64,000 bases of DNA from positions 96,603 to 160,602 of the forward strand of contig DAOPQC010000001.1 in NCBI GenBank assembly GCA_035358815.1. The letters run 5' to 3'. The DNA comes from Thermoanaerobaculales bacterium. Its GTDB lineage: Bacteria; Acidobacteriota; Thermoanaerobaculia; Thermoanaerobaculales; Sulfomarinibacteraceae. Below the pieces are notes generated by a model. It was not told the DNA's origin and did not search any database. It saw only the letters and a program-made list of their open reading frames with translations. Each line of letters opens with the position of its first letter. The stretch's first letter is position 1. Positions 8,214-16,506 of the stretch are shown here, piece after piece. Position numbers and translations under genes: made by a program.

Positions 8214-9017
8214 ATGAACCCGGCCCCGCCTGTCACGATCCCCGTTTCCGCGGTGCTCATCACCCGCGACGCGGAGCGACTGCTCGACCGCGTGCTGGCG
8301 CCGCTCGCCGTCTGCTCCGAGATCCTGATCCTGGACTCCGGCTCGCGCGACCGCACCCGCGAGATCGCGGCGGCCCACGGCGCCGCCTGGCACGAGCACC
8401 CGTTCGAGGGCTACGGCCCCCAGAAGCGGCGGGCGGTGGCGCTCGCGGCCCACGACTGGGTGCTGTCGGTCGACGCCGACGAGGTGCTCGACGAGCGGGC
8501 CGCCGCGGCCCTGGCCGGCGTCGAGTGGTCGGCCGCCGACCCCCGCACCTGCTGGCAGCTGCGCCGGCGGCCCTTCATCGGGAGCCGCGAGATCCGGCAT
8601 GGCGACTGGGCGCCGGACTGGGTGGTCAGGGTCTTCAACCGGCGCCACCACGGGCTGTCGGCGAACCCGGTGCACGAGTCGGTGCGCCCGACCGGGCCGG
8701 TGCGGCGGCTCGACGGCAGCCTGCTCCACTTCACCGCGACGGACCTGGCCGGGGTCTTCCGCCCGGACTACTACCGGCTCAAGGCCGCCGTCTACCGGGA
8801 GCGGGGCCGGCGGGCGCGGGCGCCGATGCTGGCCGTGCGCGCGGCGGCCGCGTTCCTGCGCAGCTACCTGCTGCGCGCCGGCCTGCTCGACGGCAGCGCC
8901 GGGGTGGTGGTGGCAGTGGCGGCCGCGGCCAACGCCGTCACCGGGCTGGCGCTGGCCGCCGAGGCACCCCGGGCCGATCGCTCGCGGGCCGGCGAGGTGC
9001 TGCCGCCGCGGCGCTGA
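8214..9017 (+). CDS. WaaE/KdtX-like family 2 glycosyltransferase
   Basis: 267 residues. The GT2 fold is shown by SAVLITRDAERLL at the start, LDSGSRDRTREIA (nucleotide-sugar binding) and SVDADEVLD (the DxD-type metal site). The RRRPFIGSREIRHGDWAPDW stretch and the HESV motif are typical of WaaE-like enzymes that add a sugar to LPS inner core heptose. The C terminus has a hydrophobic, Ala-rich segment (about residues 220-250) that may associate with the membrane. The likely role is LPS core glycosylation in the cytoplasm; the donor and acceptor sugars are not determinable. No Shine-Dalgarno sequence is obvious. Confidence 0.8.
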   Translation: MNPAPPVTIPVSAVLITRDAERLLDRVLAPLAVCSEILILDSGSRDRTREIAAAHGAAWHEHPFEGYGPQKRRAVALAAHDWVLSVDADEVLDERAAAALAGVEWSAADPRTCWQLRRRPFIGSREIRHGDWAPDWVVRVFNRRHHGLSANPVHESVRPTGPVRRLDGSLLHFTATDLAGVFRPDYYRLKAAVYRERGRRARAPMLAVRAAAAFLRSYLLRAGLLDGSAGVVVAVAAAANAVTGLALAAEAPRADRSRAGEVLPPRR

Positions 9018-9115
9018 CCGGCGGCGGACGGCAGGGGGAGGCCGCCCCGGGGCAGCGGCAAGTCCGCGACAGCGTCTCATTCCGATCTGGTATGATCGAC
9101 CATCTGGAGGGTCGC

Positions 9116-10291
9116 ATGTCTGACAAGGGGTCCGGCCTGGGCATCCTCGGCTACGACAGCTTCGAGTTCGTGGTGACCGACATCGAGCGCAGCCGGCGGT
9201 TCTACGGCCGGATGATGGACGTCGCGCAGGTCGCGAGGCTGTCCGGCCGCGAGTCGGAGCGCCGGGGCGAGAGCGCGCTCCTGTACTCGGCCGGCAAGGC
9301 GAGGTGGGCGTGCGTGTCGCCGAGCGCGCGCGGCTCGGCTGCCGACCGCTGGCTCAAGCGCCACCCGGACGGCGTGCGCACGGTCGGCTTCCGCGTCCGC
9401 GAGCTCGAGCACGCGCGCCGGGTGCTCGGCGAGCGCGGCGCGACCATGTGCAGCGGGCTCGAGACCGCTGCGGACGACCAGGGTCGACCGTACCGGTGGT
9501 TCGACATCGCGACCCCGCTCGGGGACGTCCGGTTCCGCTTCGTGGAGCGGGCCGGCGACGCACTGCCGCCCGGCTTCGAGCCGGTCGCCGACGAGGCCGC
9601 GGGCAACCGTTTCTCGTTCCAGGTGATCGACCACATCACGTCCAACCTCCTCACCATCGAGCCCCACGTGACCTGGCTGCGCGACGTGATGGGCTTCTCC
9701 GAGTACTGGCGCGTCCACTTCCACACATGCGACATCAACCCGTCGACCGGCGGCTCGGGTCTCGCGTCGATTGTGATGTGGGACCCCGAGTCCGGCATCA
9801 AGCTGGCCAACAACGAGCCGGTCACCCCGAACTACGAGCAGAGCCAGATCTACACCTTCGTCGAGGCCAACCACGGCCCCGGGGTGCAGCACGTGGCCTT
9901 CCACGTGCCGGCGATCGCGCCGGCGGTGGACGGCCTGCGCCGGGGCGGCATCGAGTTCCTCGACACGCCGGCCACCTACTACGACATGCTGCCCGAGCGG
10001 CTGGCCGCGCAGCGGGTGCCCAGCCTGTCCGAGGATCCCGCCGAGCTCAAGCGGCTCGGGGTGCTGGTCGACGGCGAGGACGGCCGCTACCTGCTCCAGA
10101 TCTTCATGGTCGAGGGCGGCCTGCTGTACGGTGACGAGCGCGCAGGGCCCTTCTTCTACGAGGTCATCCAGCGGCGGGGTGCGCGCGGCTTCGGCGAGGG
10201 CAACTTCCGTGCCCTGTTCGAGGCCATCGAGCGCGACCAGCAGCAGCGCGACTCCGTACGCCGGCAGCTCGATGCCGGCGCCGGCTCCTAG
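9116..10291 (+). CDS. hppD: 4-hydroxyphenylpyruvate dioxygenase
   Basis: 391 residues. It converts 4-hydroxyphenylpyruvate to homogentisate using Fe(II) and O2, the second step of tyrosine breakdown. The two vicinal-oxygen-chelate domains are visible: an N-terminal one (YDSFEFVVTDIERSRRFY) and the catalytic one from about residue 165. Iron ligands are the His in VIDHITSN (~170), the His in GVQHVAFH (~260) and the Glu in FFYEVIQR (~346). The C-terminal GFGEGNFRALFEAIERDQ motif is diagnostic. An in-frame ATG lies at 9092, but GGAGG at 9106-9110 supports the start at 9116. The gene is 38 bases from hmgA, same strand, and they are very likely co-transcribed. Confidence 0.95.
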   Translation: MSDKGSGLGILGYDSFEFVVTDIERSRRFYGRMMDVAQVARLSGRESERRGESALLYSAGKARWACVSPSARGSAADRWLKRHPDGVRTVGFRVRELEHARRVLGERGATMCSGLETAADDQGRPYRWFDIATPLGDVRFRFVERAGDALPPGFEPVADEAAGNRFSFQVIDHITSNLLTIEPHVTWLRDVMGFSEYWRVHFHTCDINPSTGGSGLASIVMWDPESGIKLANNEPVTPNYEQSQIYTFVEANHGPGVQHVAFHVPAIAPAVDGLRRGGIEFLDTPATYYDMLPERLAAQRVPSLSEDPAELKRLGVLVDGEDGRYLLQIFMVEGGLLYGDERAGPFFYEVIQRRGARGFGEGNFRALFEAIERDQQQRDSVRRQLDAGAGS

Positions 10292-10329
10292 GGAGCACCC
10301 GTGCGGGTGACCGGCAGGGGAGGCGAAAG

Positions 10330-11490
10330 ATGATCCACCGACTGCAGCGAGGCCTCATCCCGGACAAGCCCCACACCGCGTTCGAGGTGGACGGGCGTCT
10401 GACCTACGAGCACTGCGTGACCCGCAAGGGCTTCGAGGGGATCTACACCATCCAGTACCACCGCAGGCCCCCGCACTGGGTGGAGGGCACGCAGGCACTC
10501 GGCCACCACCCTGGATGGGCCGCGCCCGGCATCCAGGAGCCGCTGCGCCGCAGCCACTACCTGACCGGGTCGCTCGCCGCCGGGGACACCGCCTTCCTGG
10601 CGCGGCGACTGCTGTTCGCCAACGCCGACATCGGCGTCTGGGTCGGCCGGCCCTCGACCGGCGACCCGACGCTGGTGGCCAACGCCGACGGCGACGAGCT
10701 GACCTTCGTCCACGCTGGCGCCGGCCGCCTCGAGTGCCCGCTTGGCGTCCTGCGCTTCGGCGCCCAGACTTACGTCTACGTGCCGCAGGGCATGCCGCAC
10801 CGCTTCGTGCTCGACGGCCCGGCCCACCTGCTCACCATCGAGGCGCGCAGCCCGCTGCGCATCCCCAGCCAGTACCGCTGCGACGAGGGGCAGCTCAGCA
10901 TGTACGCGCCGTACACCCACCACGACTTCCGGGCGCCGGAGTGGCCCGAGGGCGGGCCGGAGTCGCTCGGCGCGCCGCGCCGGCTGATCGTGCAGAACGG
11001 CGGCGCGCTCACCGCCTTCGAGCTCTCCCACGACCCCTTCGACGTCGTCGGCTGGGACGGGCAGCTGTGGCCCTTCGCGTTCCCGATCCTCGCCTTCCAG
11101 CCCAAGACCGGGCTCGTCCACCTGCCGCCGACCATCCACACCACCTTCGCCGGCGCGGGATACGTGGTCTGCTCCTTTGTGCCGCGCGCGGTCGACTTCC
11201 ACGAGCGGGCGATCCCCTGCCCGTACCCGCACTCCTCGCCCGACTGCGACGAGATCCTGTTCTACGTGAGCGGCAACTTCATCAGCCGCAGGGGCGTCGG
11301 ACTCGGCTCGATCTCGCTCCACCCCCGTGGCCTGCCGCACGGCCCGCACCCCGGGACCTACGAGGCCTCGATCGGCGCCAAGCGCACCGAGGAGCTCGCG
11401 GTGATGGTCGACACCTTCAAGCCGCTGCTGCCGACCGCGCACGCCGCGGCGATCGAGGACGAGAGCTACAACCTGAGCTGGGTAAAGTAG
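10330..11490 (+). CDS. hmgA: Homogentisate 1,2-dioxygenase
   Basis: 386 residues, close to the short bacterial forms of the family. It opens the homogentisate ring to maleylacetoacetate with Fe(II) and O2. The cupin fold is supported by ADGDELTFVHAGAGRLECPLG, YVYVPQGMPHRF and the iron-site region FHERAIPCPYPHSSPDCDEILFYVSG. The downstream HPRGLPHGPHPG is also characteristic. It follows hppD with GGGGAGG before the ATG. The isomerase and fumarylacetoacetate hydrolase that would complete the pathway are not in the window; the next plus-strand gene is a phosphatase, so they lie elsewhere or are absent. Confidence 0.93.
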   Translation: MIHRLQRGLIPDKPHTAFEVDGRLTYEHCVTRKGFEGIYTIQYHRRPPHWVEGTQALGHHPGWAAPGIQEPLRRSHYLTGSLAAGDTAFLARRLLFANADIGVWVGRPSTGDPTLVANADGDELTFVHAGAGRLECPLGVLRFGAQTYVYVPQGMPHRFVLDGPAHLLTIEARSPLRIPSQYRCDEGQLSMYAPYTHHDFRAPEWPEGGPESLGAPRRLIVQNGGALTAFELSHDPFDVVGWDGQLWPFAFPILAFQPKTGLVHLPPTIHTTFAGAGYVVCSFVPRAVDFHERAIPCPYPHSSPDCDEILFYVSGNFISRRGVGLGSISLHPRGLPHGPHPGTYEASIGAKRTEELAVMVDTFKPLLPTAHAAAIEDESYNLSWVK

Positions 11491-11575
11491 CTCGCTCGGC
11501 GCCCGCCGGTCGGAGCGCCCCGCATGCGTGGTGCTCCGGTAAGGCTGGCCTTCCCCCGCCCTGCGCGCGCCGAAA

Positions 11576-11618
11576 GGGATGCGCTGCGCGCATCCCGAAA
11601 TTAAAGGTGCCAGGCACC
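11576..11618. repeat. Two adjacent palindromic repeats
   Basis: In the 250-base gap between convergent hmgA and the next minus-strand gene there are two hairpins: GGGATGCGC/GCGCATCCC with a 3-base loop (11576-11596) and GGTGCC-A-GGCACC (11606-11618). The first belongs to a family with copies at 32351 and 37090. Either may end transcription, but neither is followed by a T tract. Nothing else is seen in 11491-11741. Confidence 0.6.
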
Positions 11619-11741
11619 GTGGTTGATGTCACGAAACCAGATTCGCACTTCTCCACACAGCCCGCGCTTCTCATCGACCTCCGGTGGCACCGCCTGCCGG
11701 TCACTCAAACCTCGATTCAGGAGGGCGGGGAGAAACGCGGG

Positions 11742-12218
11742 CTAGCCGATTGGGGCGGCGGCCGGGTCGGCGGCGAGGCGGGCGATGTCGGCGCGCCGCG
11801 GCCACCCGAGCAGCATCGCCAGCACCGCCGCGGCCCCCAGCACCAGGCACCACCGCAGGTCGCCGGTGAGCAGGGTGATCGCGAGGCCGACGATCGCCGC
11901 GCTCTCGCGCACCGCGAAGCTGACGACGGCGGCGGTGCGGTAGGTGGCGAGCCGCTCCTCCAGGGTCGGCCTGGAGGCGGCGGACCGCCTCAGTGCAGCC
12001 CACAGCGCCTGGCCGGCGGCCAGCAGCGCCGCGCCGACCGCCGCGAGCGCCCAGGTGACGACCGACGGCAGACCGCCGCCGGCCGGCGCGGCGCCTCTCT
12101 GGCCAACGATCACCCACGCCATGACGACGTAGATCGGGATCGACATCAGGATGGCGGCGCAGATCACGGCCGTGACGCGGGCGGCCGCGTCGACGAGCAG
12201 GGGGGGCGCTGGATCCAT
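11742..12218 (-). CDS. Small multi-spanning membrane protein, unknown
   Basis: 158 residues on the minus strand, ATG at 12218 preceded by GGAGGAGG. Four hydrophobic segments are visible: about residues 12-37 (after the DPAPPLL start), 50-68, 90-110 and 120-138, separated by Arg-rich loops. No motif that I recognise. The pattern (two hairpins of TM helices) resembles uncharacterised inner-membrane proteins. Third-position GC and the Shine-Dalgarno sequence support a real gene. It is divergent from the phosphatase gene at 12339, and the 120 bases between them should hold both promoters. Confidence 0.65.
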   Translation of the reverse strand: MDPAPPLLVDAAARVTAVICAAILMSIPIYVVMAWVIVGQRGAAPAGGGLPSVVTWALAAVGAALLAAGQALWAALRRSAASRPTLEERLATYRTAAVVSFAVRESAAIVGLAITLLTGDLRWCLVLGAAAVLAMLLGWPRRADIARLAADPAAAPIG

Positions 12219-12338
12219 CGGCGGCCTCCTCCGGGGCGGCCGCCGCATGCTAGCACGCAGCCGCTCCGCCCGGGCGCGGGCTGCCGTCCGCCGCCGCGGC
12301 AGCGACCGAGCCGGGTTCGGCATCGTATGATGTGTACG

Positions 12339-14867
12339 ATGTTTCGCATCCAGCGGCGGACGGCAGCGCAGCTGATTCCCGGGCTGGTGGCGTTCGTGAT
12401 CGCCGCCTTGTCGGTGGCCGACATGTTCCTGCCGCGGCCGTACGACGGGGTGGTGCTCGAGTCGGACACGCCCACGGCGAGGGTCGTCCGCCAGGTGGTG
12501 CCGGGATCGGGGGCCGACCGCGCCGGCATCCGCCCCGGTGACGAGATCGTCGGCGTCGACCGCACCTTCCTGGGCGACAACATCAACGCCCAGGAGCTGC
12601 TCAACCGTCACCGTTTCGGCGAGAGCGTCGCCTACCTCATCCGGTCCGGCGACCACATCTTCGAGGTCGACGTCGAGCTGGGACGGCGCAGGGTCGGCGA
12701 CGTCTCCTACCTGGTCGCCTGCCTGCTCGGGCTGACCTTCTTCCTGGTCGGGTCGTTCGTCGTGGTGCGCCAGCCGAGGCTGCCGGCGGCGCGGGTCTTC
12801 GCCACCATGTGCAGCCTCTTCATGCTGTTCCTGGTCTGCCGGCTGCGGCCGGCGTCCTACTCCTGGGTGGACTCGTTCGTCCTGACCACCGGCACGGTGG
12901 CCCTGCTGTTCCTGCCGGCCGCCTTCCTGCACTTCTTCCTGATCTTCCCGCGCCCGATCTGGGAGTGGCGCCGCGACCCGATCGCGAAGCTGCTCGGGTG
13001 GGTCAACCGGTGGAGCCGGCGGATGGTCCCCATCTACCTGCTGCCGCCGGCGGTCTACGTGGCGACCGTCGCCTGGTCGAAGGGGAGCGACCGGGACCTC
13101 GCCCTGATCAGCGGTGCGCCGGCCGCCAACTGGTGGGTGATGGTCGCGTACATGGCGCTCGGGCTGGGCGCGCTCTTCCTGGCGTCGCGTCACCTGACCG
13201 AGGTCCAGCTCCGCCGCGGTGCGGGGCTGGTGTTCGTGGGCAGCCTGTTCGGCGTGGTGCCGTTCTTCGTGCTCGCGGTCGCCTTCCCGTCGTTCCTCCA
13301 CACCGAGCGCTTCCTGTTCTACGGGGTCGTGCCGCTGATCCTGGTGCCGATCACCTTCGCCTACGCGATCATCCGCTTCCAGCTCCTCGACATCCGGGTG
13401 ATCCTCCGCAAGAGCCTGCTGTACACGATCACCACCGCGCTCGTGACGGCGCTGTACGCGCTCGGCATCGCCTCCTTCAACGTCCTGTTCCGGGGCACCC
13501 AGCTCGCGGCGTCGCCGTTCTTCCCGGTGGTCTTCGCGCTCGCCATCGTGCTGCTCTTCGAGCCGTTGCGGCATCGCGTGCAGGGGCCGGTCGATCGCTT
13601 CTTCTTCGCCGAGCGCCTCCACCTGCAGCGCGCGATGGTCGAGATGGGCGAGGCCTTCACCAGCGAGTACGAGATCGAGCCGGTGGTCAGCCAGCTGGTG
13701 GAGCGGCTGCCGGCGCTGCTCGGGGTCCGCTTCGCCGCCCTCTACCTCGTCGAGCGCCAGCGGCTGGTCCGGGCGGCCGGGCCGTCGGAGCTCCCGGTGG
13801 AGCTGCCGAGCCTGAACATCCTGTACGACCATCTCAAGCGCCAGGGATCGCTGGTCCGGCTGGACGCGCTGGCGCCCCTGCGGCTGCTGTCCAGAGAGGT
13901 CCATGGGATGGGGTCGGAGCTCGGCCGGGCCGGGGTCGAGGTGGTCGGGCTGCTGGCGTCCACGCGGCGGACCGTCGGCCTCATCGTGCTGTCGGGAGCG
14001 AGTGGGCAGTCGACGCTCGAGCAGGAGGAGATGGAGCTGCTGCGCGGGCTCCTCAACCAGGCGTCGATCGCGCTCGAGACCCACCTCCTGCTCGACGAGC
14101 GGGCGCGCCAGGCGGAGTTCGACCGGGAGCTCAAGATCGCGGCGTCGATCCAGTCAGCGCTGATACCCGGCGCCCTGACCACCGCGGACGGCTGGGACCT
14201 GGCGGCGGTCTGCCGGCCGGCGCGCGAGATCGGCGGCGACTTCTACACCGAGCTGCCCGGGCCTGACAGCGGCCAGCGCGCGCTGGTCTACGGCGACGTC
14301 TCGGGGAAGTCGATCTCCGGCGCCCTGATGATGATGGCGGCCCACGAGGTGCTGCACTCGCTGGCGCTCACCCACCGCGATCCCGAGGAGCTGCTCCGGC
14401 TCGCCAACGCCCGCCTCCATGCCCTGCGGCGGCGGGAGCGTGGCGGTCGCGGCGTCAGCTTCGTCGCCCTCGGCTACCTCGCCTTCGTGCCGGGGCGCGG
14501 CACGCTGCGCTACAGCCTCGCAGGACAGCCGCCACCGCTGATTCGCCGTGCCGCCGGCGGCGTCGAGGTGCTGAGGATGCCGGACCACCGGGTGCCGCTG
14601 GGCGCGCTGCGCTTCGGCGGCCACGAGGTGCTGTCGACCCTGATGGAGCCCGGAGACCTGCTGCTCGCGTACTCGGACGGCGTCGTCGACGCGGTCTCGC
14701 CGGAGGGCGAGTCGTTCGGGGAGGTGCGGCTGCTGCGCGTGCTCGAGGAGTGCCCGGCCGAGCCGACGCGGGCGGTGAACTGGGTGGTCGAGGCCCTCGA
14801 GGGCTTCACCCGGGGCCACACGCCGTACGACGACGTCACTCTGGTGGCGGCCCGCCGCGCCGGCTGA
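12339..14867 (+). CDS. PDZ, multi-TM, GAF and PP2C-type (RsbU/SpoIIE) phosphatase
   Basis: 842 residues. A first TM helix is followed by a PDZ domain (about 35-100; VVPGSGADRAGIRPGDEIVGV), then some eight TM helices (about 125-410), a GAF-like domain (about 430-590) and a C-terminal RsbU/SpoIIE phosphatase domain (about 600-840) with EIGGDFY, VYGDVSGKS and YDDVTLV. These enzymes dephosphorylate anti-sigma-factor antagonists or similar phosphoproteins in partner-switching systems. No anti-sigma or antagonist gene is nearby, so the target is unknown. In-frame ATGs also occur at 12327 and 12330; TATGAT at 12326-12331 looks like a -10 box, which favours 12339 and an almost leaderless mRNA. Confidence 0.85.
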   Translation: MFRIQRRTAAQLIPGLVAFVIAALSVADMFLPRPYDGVVLESDTPTARVVRQVVPGSGADRAGIRPGDEIVGVDRTFLGDNINAQELLNRHRFGESVAYLIRSGDHIFEVDVELGRRRVGDVSYLVACLLGLTFFLVGSFVVVRQPRLPAARVFATMCSLFMLFLVCRLRPASYSWVDSFVLTTGTVALLFLPAAFLHFFLIFPRPIWEWRRDPIAKLLGWVNRWSRRMVPIYLLPPAVYVATVAWSKGSDRDLALISGAPAANWWVMVAYMALGLGALFLASRHLTEVQLRRGAGLVFVGSLFGVVPFFVLAVAFPSFLHTERFLFYGVVPLILVPITFAYAIIRFQLLDIRVILRKSLLYTITTALVTALYALGIASFNVLFRGTQLAASPFFPVVFALAIVLLFEPLRHRVQGPVDRFFFAERLHLQRAMVEMGEAFTSEYEIEPVVSQLVERLPALLGVRFAALYLVERQRLVRAAGPSELPVELPSLNILYDHLKRQGSLVRLDALAPLRLLSREVHGMGSELGRAGVEVVGLLASTRRTVGLIVLSGASGQSTLEQEEMELLRGLLNQASIALETHLLLDERARQAEFDRELKIAASIQSALIPGALTTADGWDLAAVCRPAREIGGDFYTELPGPDSGQRALVYGDVSGKSISGALMMMAAHEVLHSLALTHRDPEELLRLANARLHALRRRERGGRGVSFVALGYLAFVPGRGTLRYSLAGQPPPLIRRAAGGVEVLRMPDHRVPLGALRFGGHEVLSTLMEPGDLLLAYSDGVVDAVSPEGESFGEVRLLRVLEECPAEPTRAVNWVVEALEGFTRGHTPYDDVTLVAARRAG

Positions 14868-14925
14868 CCGTGAGGCCCGCGCCCGCGCGGCGCCGAGGCC
14901 GGTCGCGCCTCGTGCCGCGGCCCGC

Positions 14926-15663
14926 CTACCGCCGCTGCAGCGTGGCCATCAGGTCGAACTCGCGCTTCGTGTAGCCGTCCGGCGGATCGTAGGCGCCGGG
15001 CGGCGGCTCTGCGGTCTCCACCGAGACCGCCCGCTCGGTCCAGGTCATGGCGCCGTCGCTCTCGCCGGTGATCCTGGTCGTGCTCACGGTCTCGACGACG
15101 AACCCGTCGATCGCGCGCAGCTTCTCGAGCTGCCCCTCCATCCCCGGCTGGAGCGCCGCGATCTGGCCGAACAGCTGGACGTACGCCCCGTGATCGATCT
15201 CGAGATCGGTGGTCGCCCACAGCGCGCTCTCGACCGTGACCATGGGCGAGGTCATGGTCATGTTCCAGCGGCGGGCCGTCCACGCACCGACCTGCTTGGT
15301 CTCGTCGGTGGGTGTCACCTCGAAGTCGAAGTGCATCATGGCGCTCATCTGCTCCGCCATGCCCTCGGGAAGGAGGCGGGCGACGTCGATCGGGAGGCCG
15401 ACCGAGCTCACGGTGCGTGCCCCGTGGTCGACGATGAACAGGGTCGAGGAGTCGAGGCGGACGATGTAGGTGGTCGTGCCGGCGTCGACCCGCATCCGGC
15501 CGTCGCCCAGCCAGGTCACGCGGTCCGCGTCGGCCGCCGGCTGCGTCTGGCCCCCGATGGTGAAGGCGTCCTGGTGCGTCGTGTGGACGATCTTGGTGTC
15601 GGCGGCGGCGGCGGCGGTCAGCAGCGTGACCGCGACGACGATGGCGAAGCAGCGCTGGCCCAT
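14926..15663 (-). CDS. Secreted protein resembling the DUF4412 family
   Basis: 245 residues. A clear Sec signal peptide (MGQRCFAIVVAVTLLTAAAAA, cleavage probably after the Ala run, then DTKIVHTTH). The mature part is rich in Thr, Val and aromatic residues: VTWLGDGRMRVDAGTTTYIVRLD, LFIVDHGARTVSSV, then a conserved-looking KQVGAWTARRWNMTM. This alternation of a strand-rich domain with a small WTA..W motif is typical of periplasmic DUF4412-like proteins of unknown function. The ATG at 15663 has GGGAGGGAG upstream. The neighbours give no functional clue. Confidence 0.65.
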   Translation of the reverse strand: MGQRCFAIVVAVTLLTAAAAADTKIVHTTHQDAFTIGGQTQPAADADRVTWLGDGRMRVDAGTTTYIVRLDSSTLFIVDHGARTVSSVGLPIDVARLLPEGMAEQMSAMMHFDFEVTPTDETKQVGAWTARRWNMTMTSPMVTVESALWATTDLEIDHGAYVQLFGQIAALQPGMEGQLEKLRAIDGFVVETVSTTRITGESDGAMTWTERAVSVETAEPPPGAYDPPDGYTKREFDLMATLQRR

Positions 15664-15772
15664 GGTCTCCCTCCCGGTGGCCTCATCCGGCGGCCTCGCG
15701 CCGGGGCGAGCCCAGATCGTAGCATCGACGGCGGTCGGCGGCGCGCCGGGCCGGCCACGGCAACGGGCCCCC

Positions 15773-16321
15773 TCAGTCGCGCGTCGCCCGCAGGTTGCGG
15801 CAGAAGGCCGCGAAGCCGAGGACCATCACCCGCAGCCGGTCGAGCAGCTCCGGATCGGTCAGCTGTCCGGCGCCGTCGAGGAGCTCGCCGATCGCGGGCA
15901 GGAAGACGCGCCGGCCGTAGAGGTGGGCGTGGCGGTACGCGAACACCATCTCGAGCTGCTCGACCGCCCGCAGGGCTCCCCAGCGGCCGGTGGCGACGCC
16001 CACGAAGGCGGCGGGCTTGTCGTGCAGGCTCTCGGGAAACCGCAGCATGTCGATGAAGTACTTCAGCACCCCCGGGTAGGAGCCGTTGTACTCGGGCACC
16101 ACGGCGAGGATGCCGTGGGAGCCCAGGACCGCGCGCTGGAACGGCTCGAAGTTGACCGGCTTGGCGGCGTAGGACGACGGCGCGAAAAGCTCCGGGGGAA
16201 GGTGGGCGAGGTCGAGCAGCTGCACCGGCTCGCCGGCCTCGCGCAGCACCCGCTCAACGGCGCGGGCGACGGCCAGCGTCCGGGCTCCCGGACGGTTGGT
16301 CCCCGAAATGACGAGAATCAT
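15773..16321 (-). CDS. NAD(P)H-dependent FMN reductase family protein
   Basis: 182 residues with a flavodoxin-like fold. ISGTNRPGARTLAVA is the FMN phosphate loop and VPEYNGSYPGVLKYFID is the family signature that stacks on the flavin. The central strand FVGVATGRWGALRAVEQL is also typical. Members reduce FMN, quinones, azo dyes or metals using NAD(P)H in the cytosol; the substrate here is not predictable. No Shine-Dalgarno sequence precedes the ATG. Instead TACCAT lies six bases upstream of it (16328-16333 on this strand), consistent with a leaderless message. Confidence 0.85.
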   Translation of the reverse strand: MILVISGTNRPGARTLAVARAVERVLREAGEPVQLLDLAHLPPELFAPSSYAAKPVNFEPFQRAVLGSHGILAVVPEYNGSYPGVLKYFIDMLRFPESLHDKPAAFVGVATGRWGALRAVEQLEMVFAYRHAHLYGRRVFLPAIGELLDGAGQLTDPELLDRLRVMVLGFAAFCRNLRATRD

Positions 16322-16327
16322 GGGCGA

Positions 16328-16333
16328 ATGGTA
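16328..16333 (-). promoter_or_regulatory. -10-like box immediately before a start codon
   Basis: On the minus strand the sequence reads TACCAT, then six bases, then the ATG at 16321. Transcription would start at or next to the A of the start codon. There is no recognisable -35 box, because that stretch overlaps the heptamer repeat region. Confidence 0.35.
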
Positions 16334-16347
16334 GCAGGAGGGAAGGA

Positions 16348-16470
16348 GGATCTGGGATCTAGGATATAGGATCTAGGATTCAGGGTCTGGGGTCAGCCAC
16401 CTCCCGGCAGGGAGGAGTTCCCCTGCGATGATCCCCAGATCCCAGATCCCAGCCCCTAGCCCCTGGTAGG
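16348..16470. repeat. Inverted pair of 7-bp tandem arrays
   Basis: Left array, 16348-16396: seven in-phase heptamers of the type GGATCTA (variants GGATCTG, GGATATA, GGATTCA, GGGTCTG, GGGTCAG). Right array, 16429-16470: six heptamers in the opposite orientation (TGATCCC, CAGATCC twice, CAGCCCC, TAGCCCC, TGGTAGG). A 32-base spacer lies between. The arrays can fold back on each other. The same heptamers occur at 38712, 40734 and 63330. Confidence 0.8.
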
Positions 16471-16506
16471 GAGGGGGCGCCGCTACAATGCCCGACGGAG
16501 GCCGAC

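Noticed and set aside
11742..14084. Long minus-strand open frame opposite the RsbU-type phosphatase
   Set aside because: Only the part from 12218 down to 11742 has a ribosome-binding site and hydrophobic helices; the rest is antisense to a gene with clear domains.
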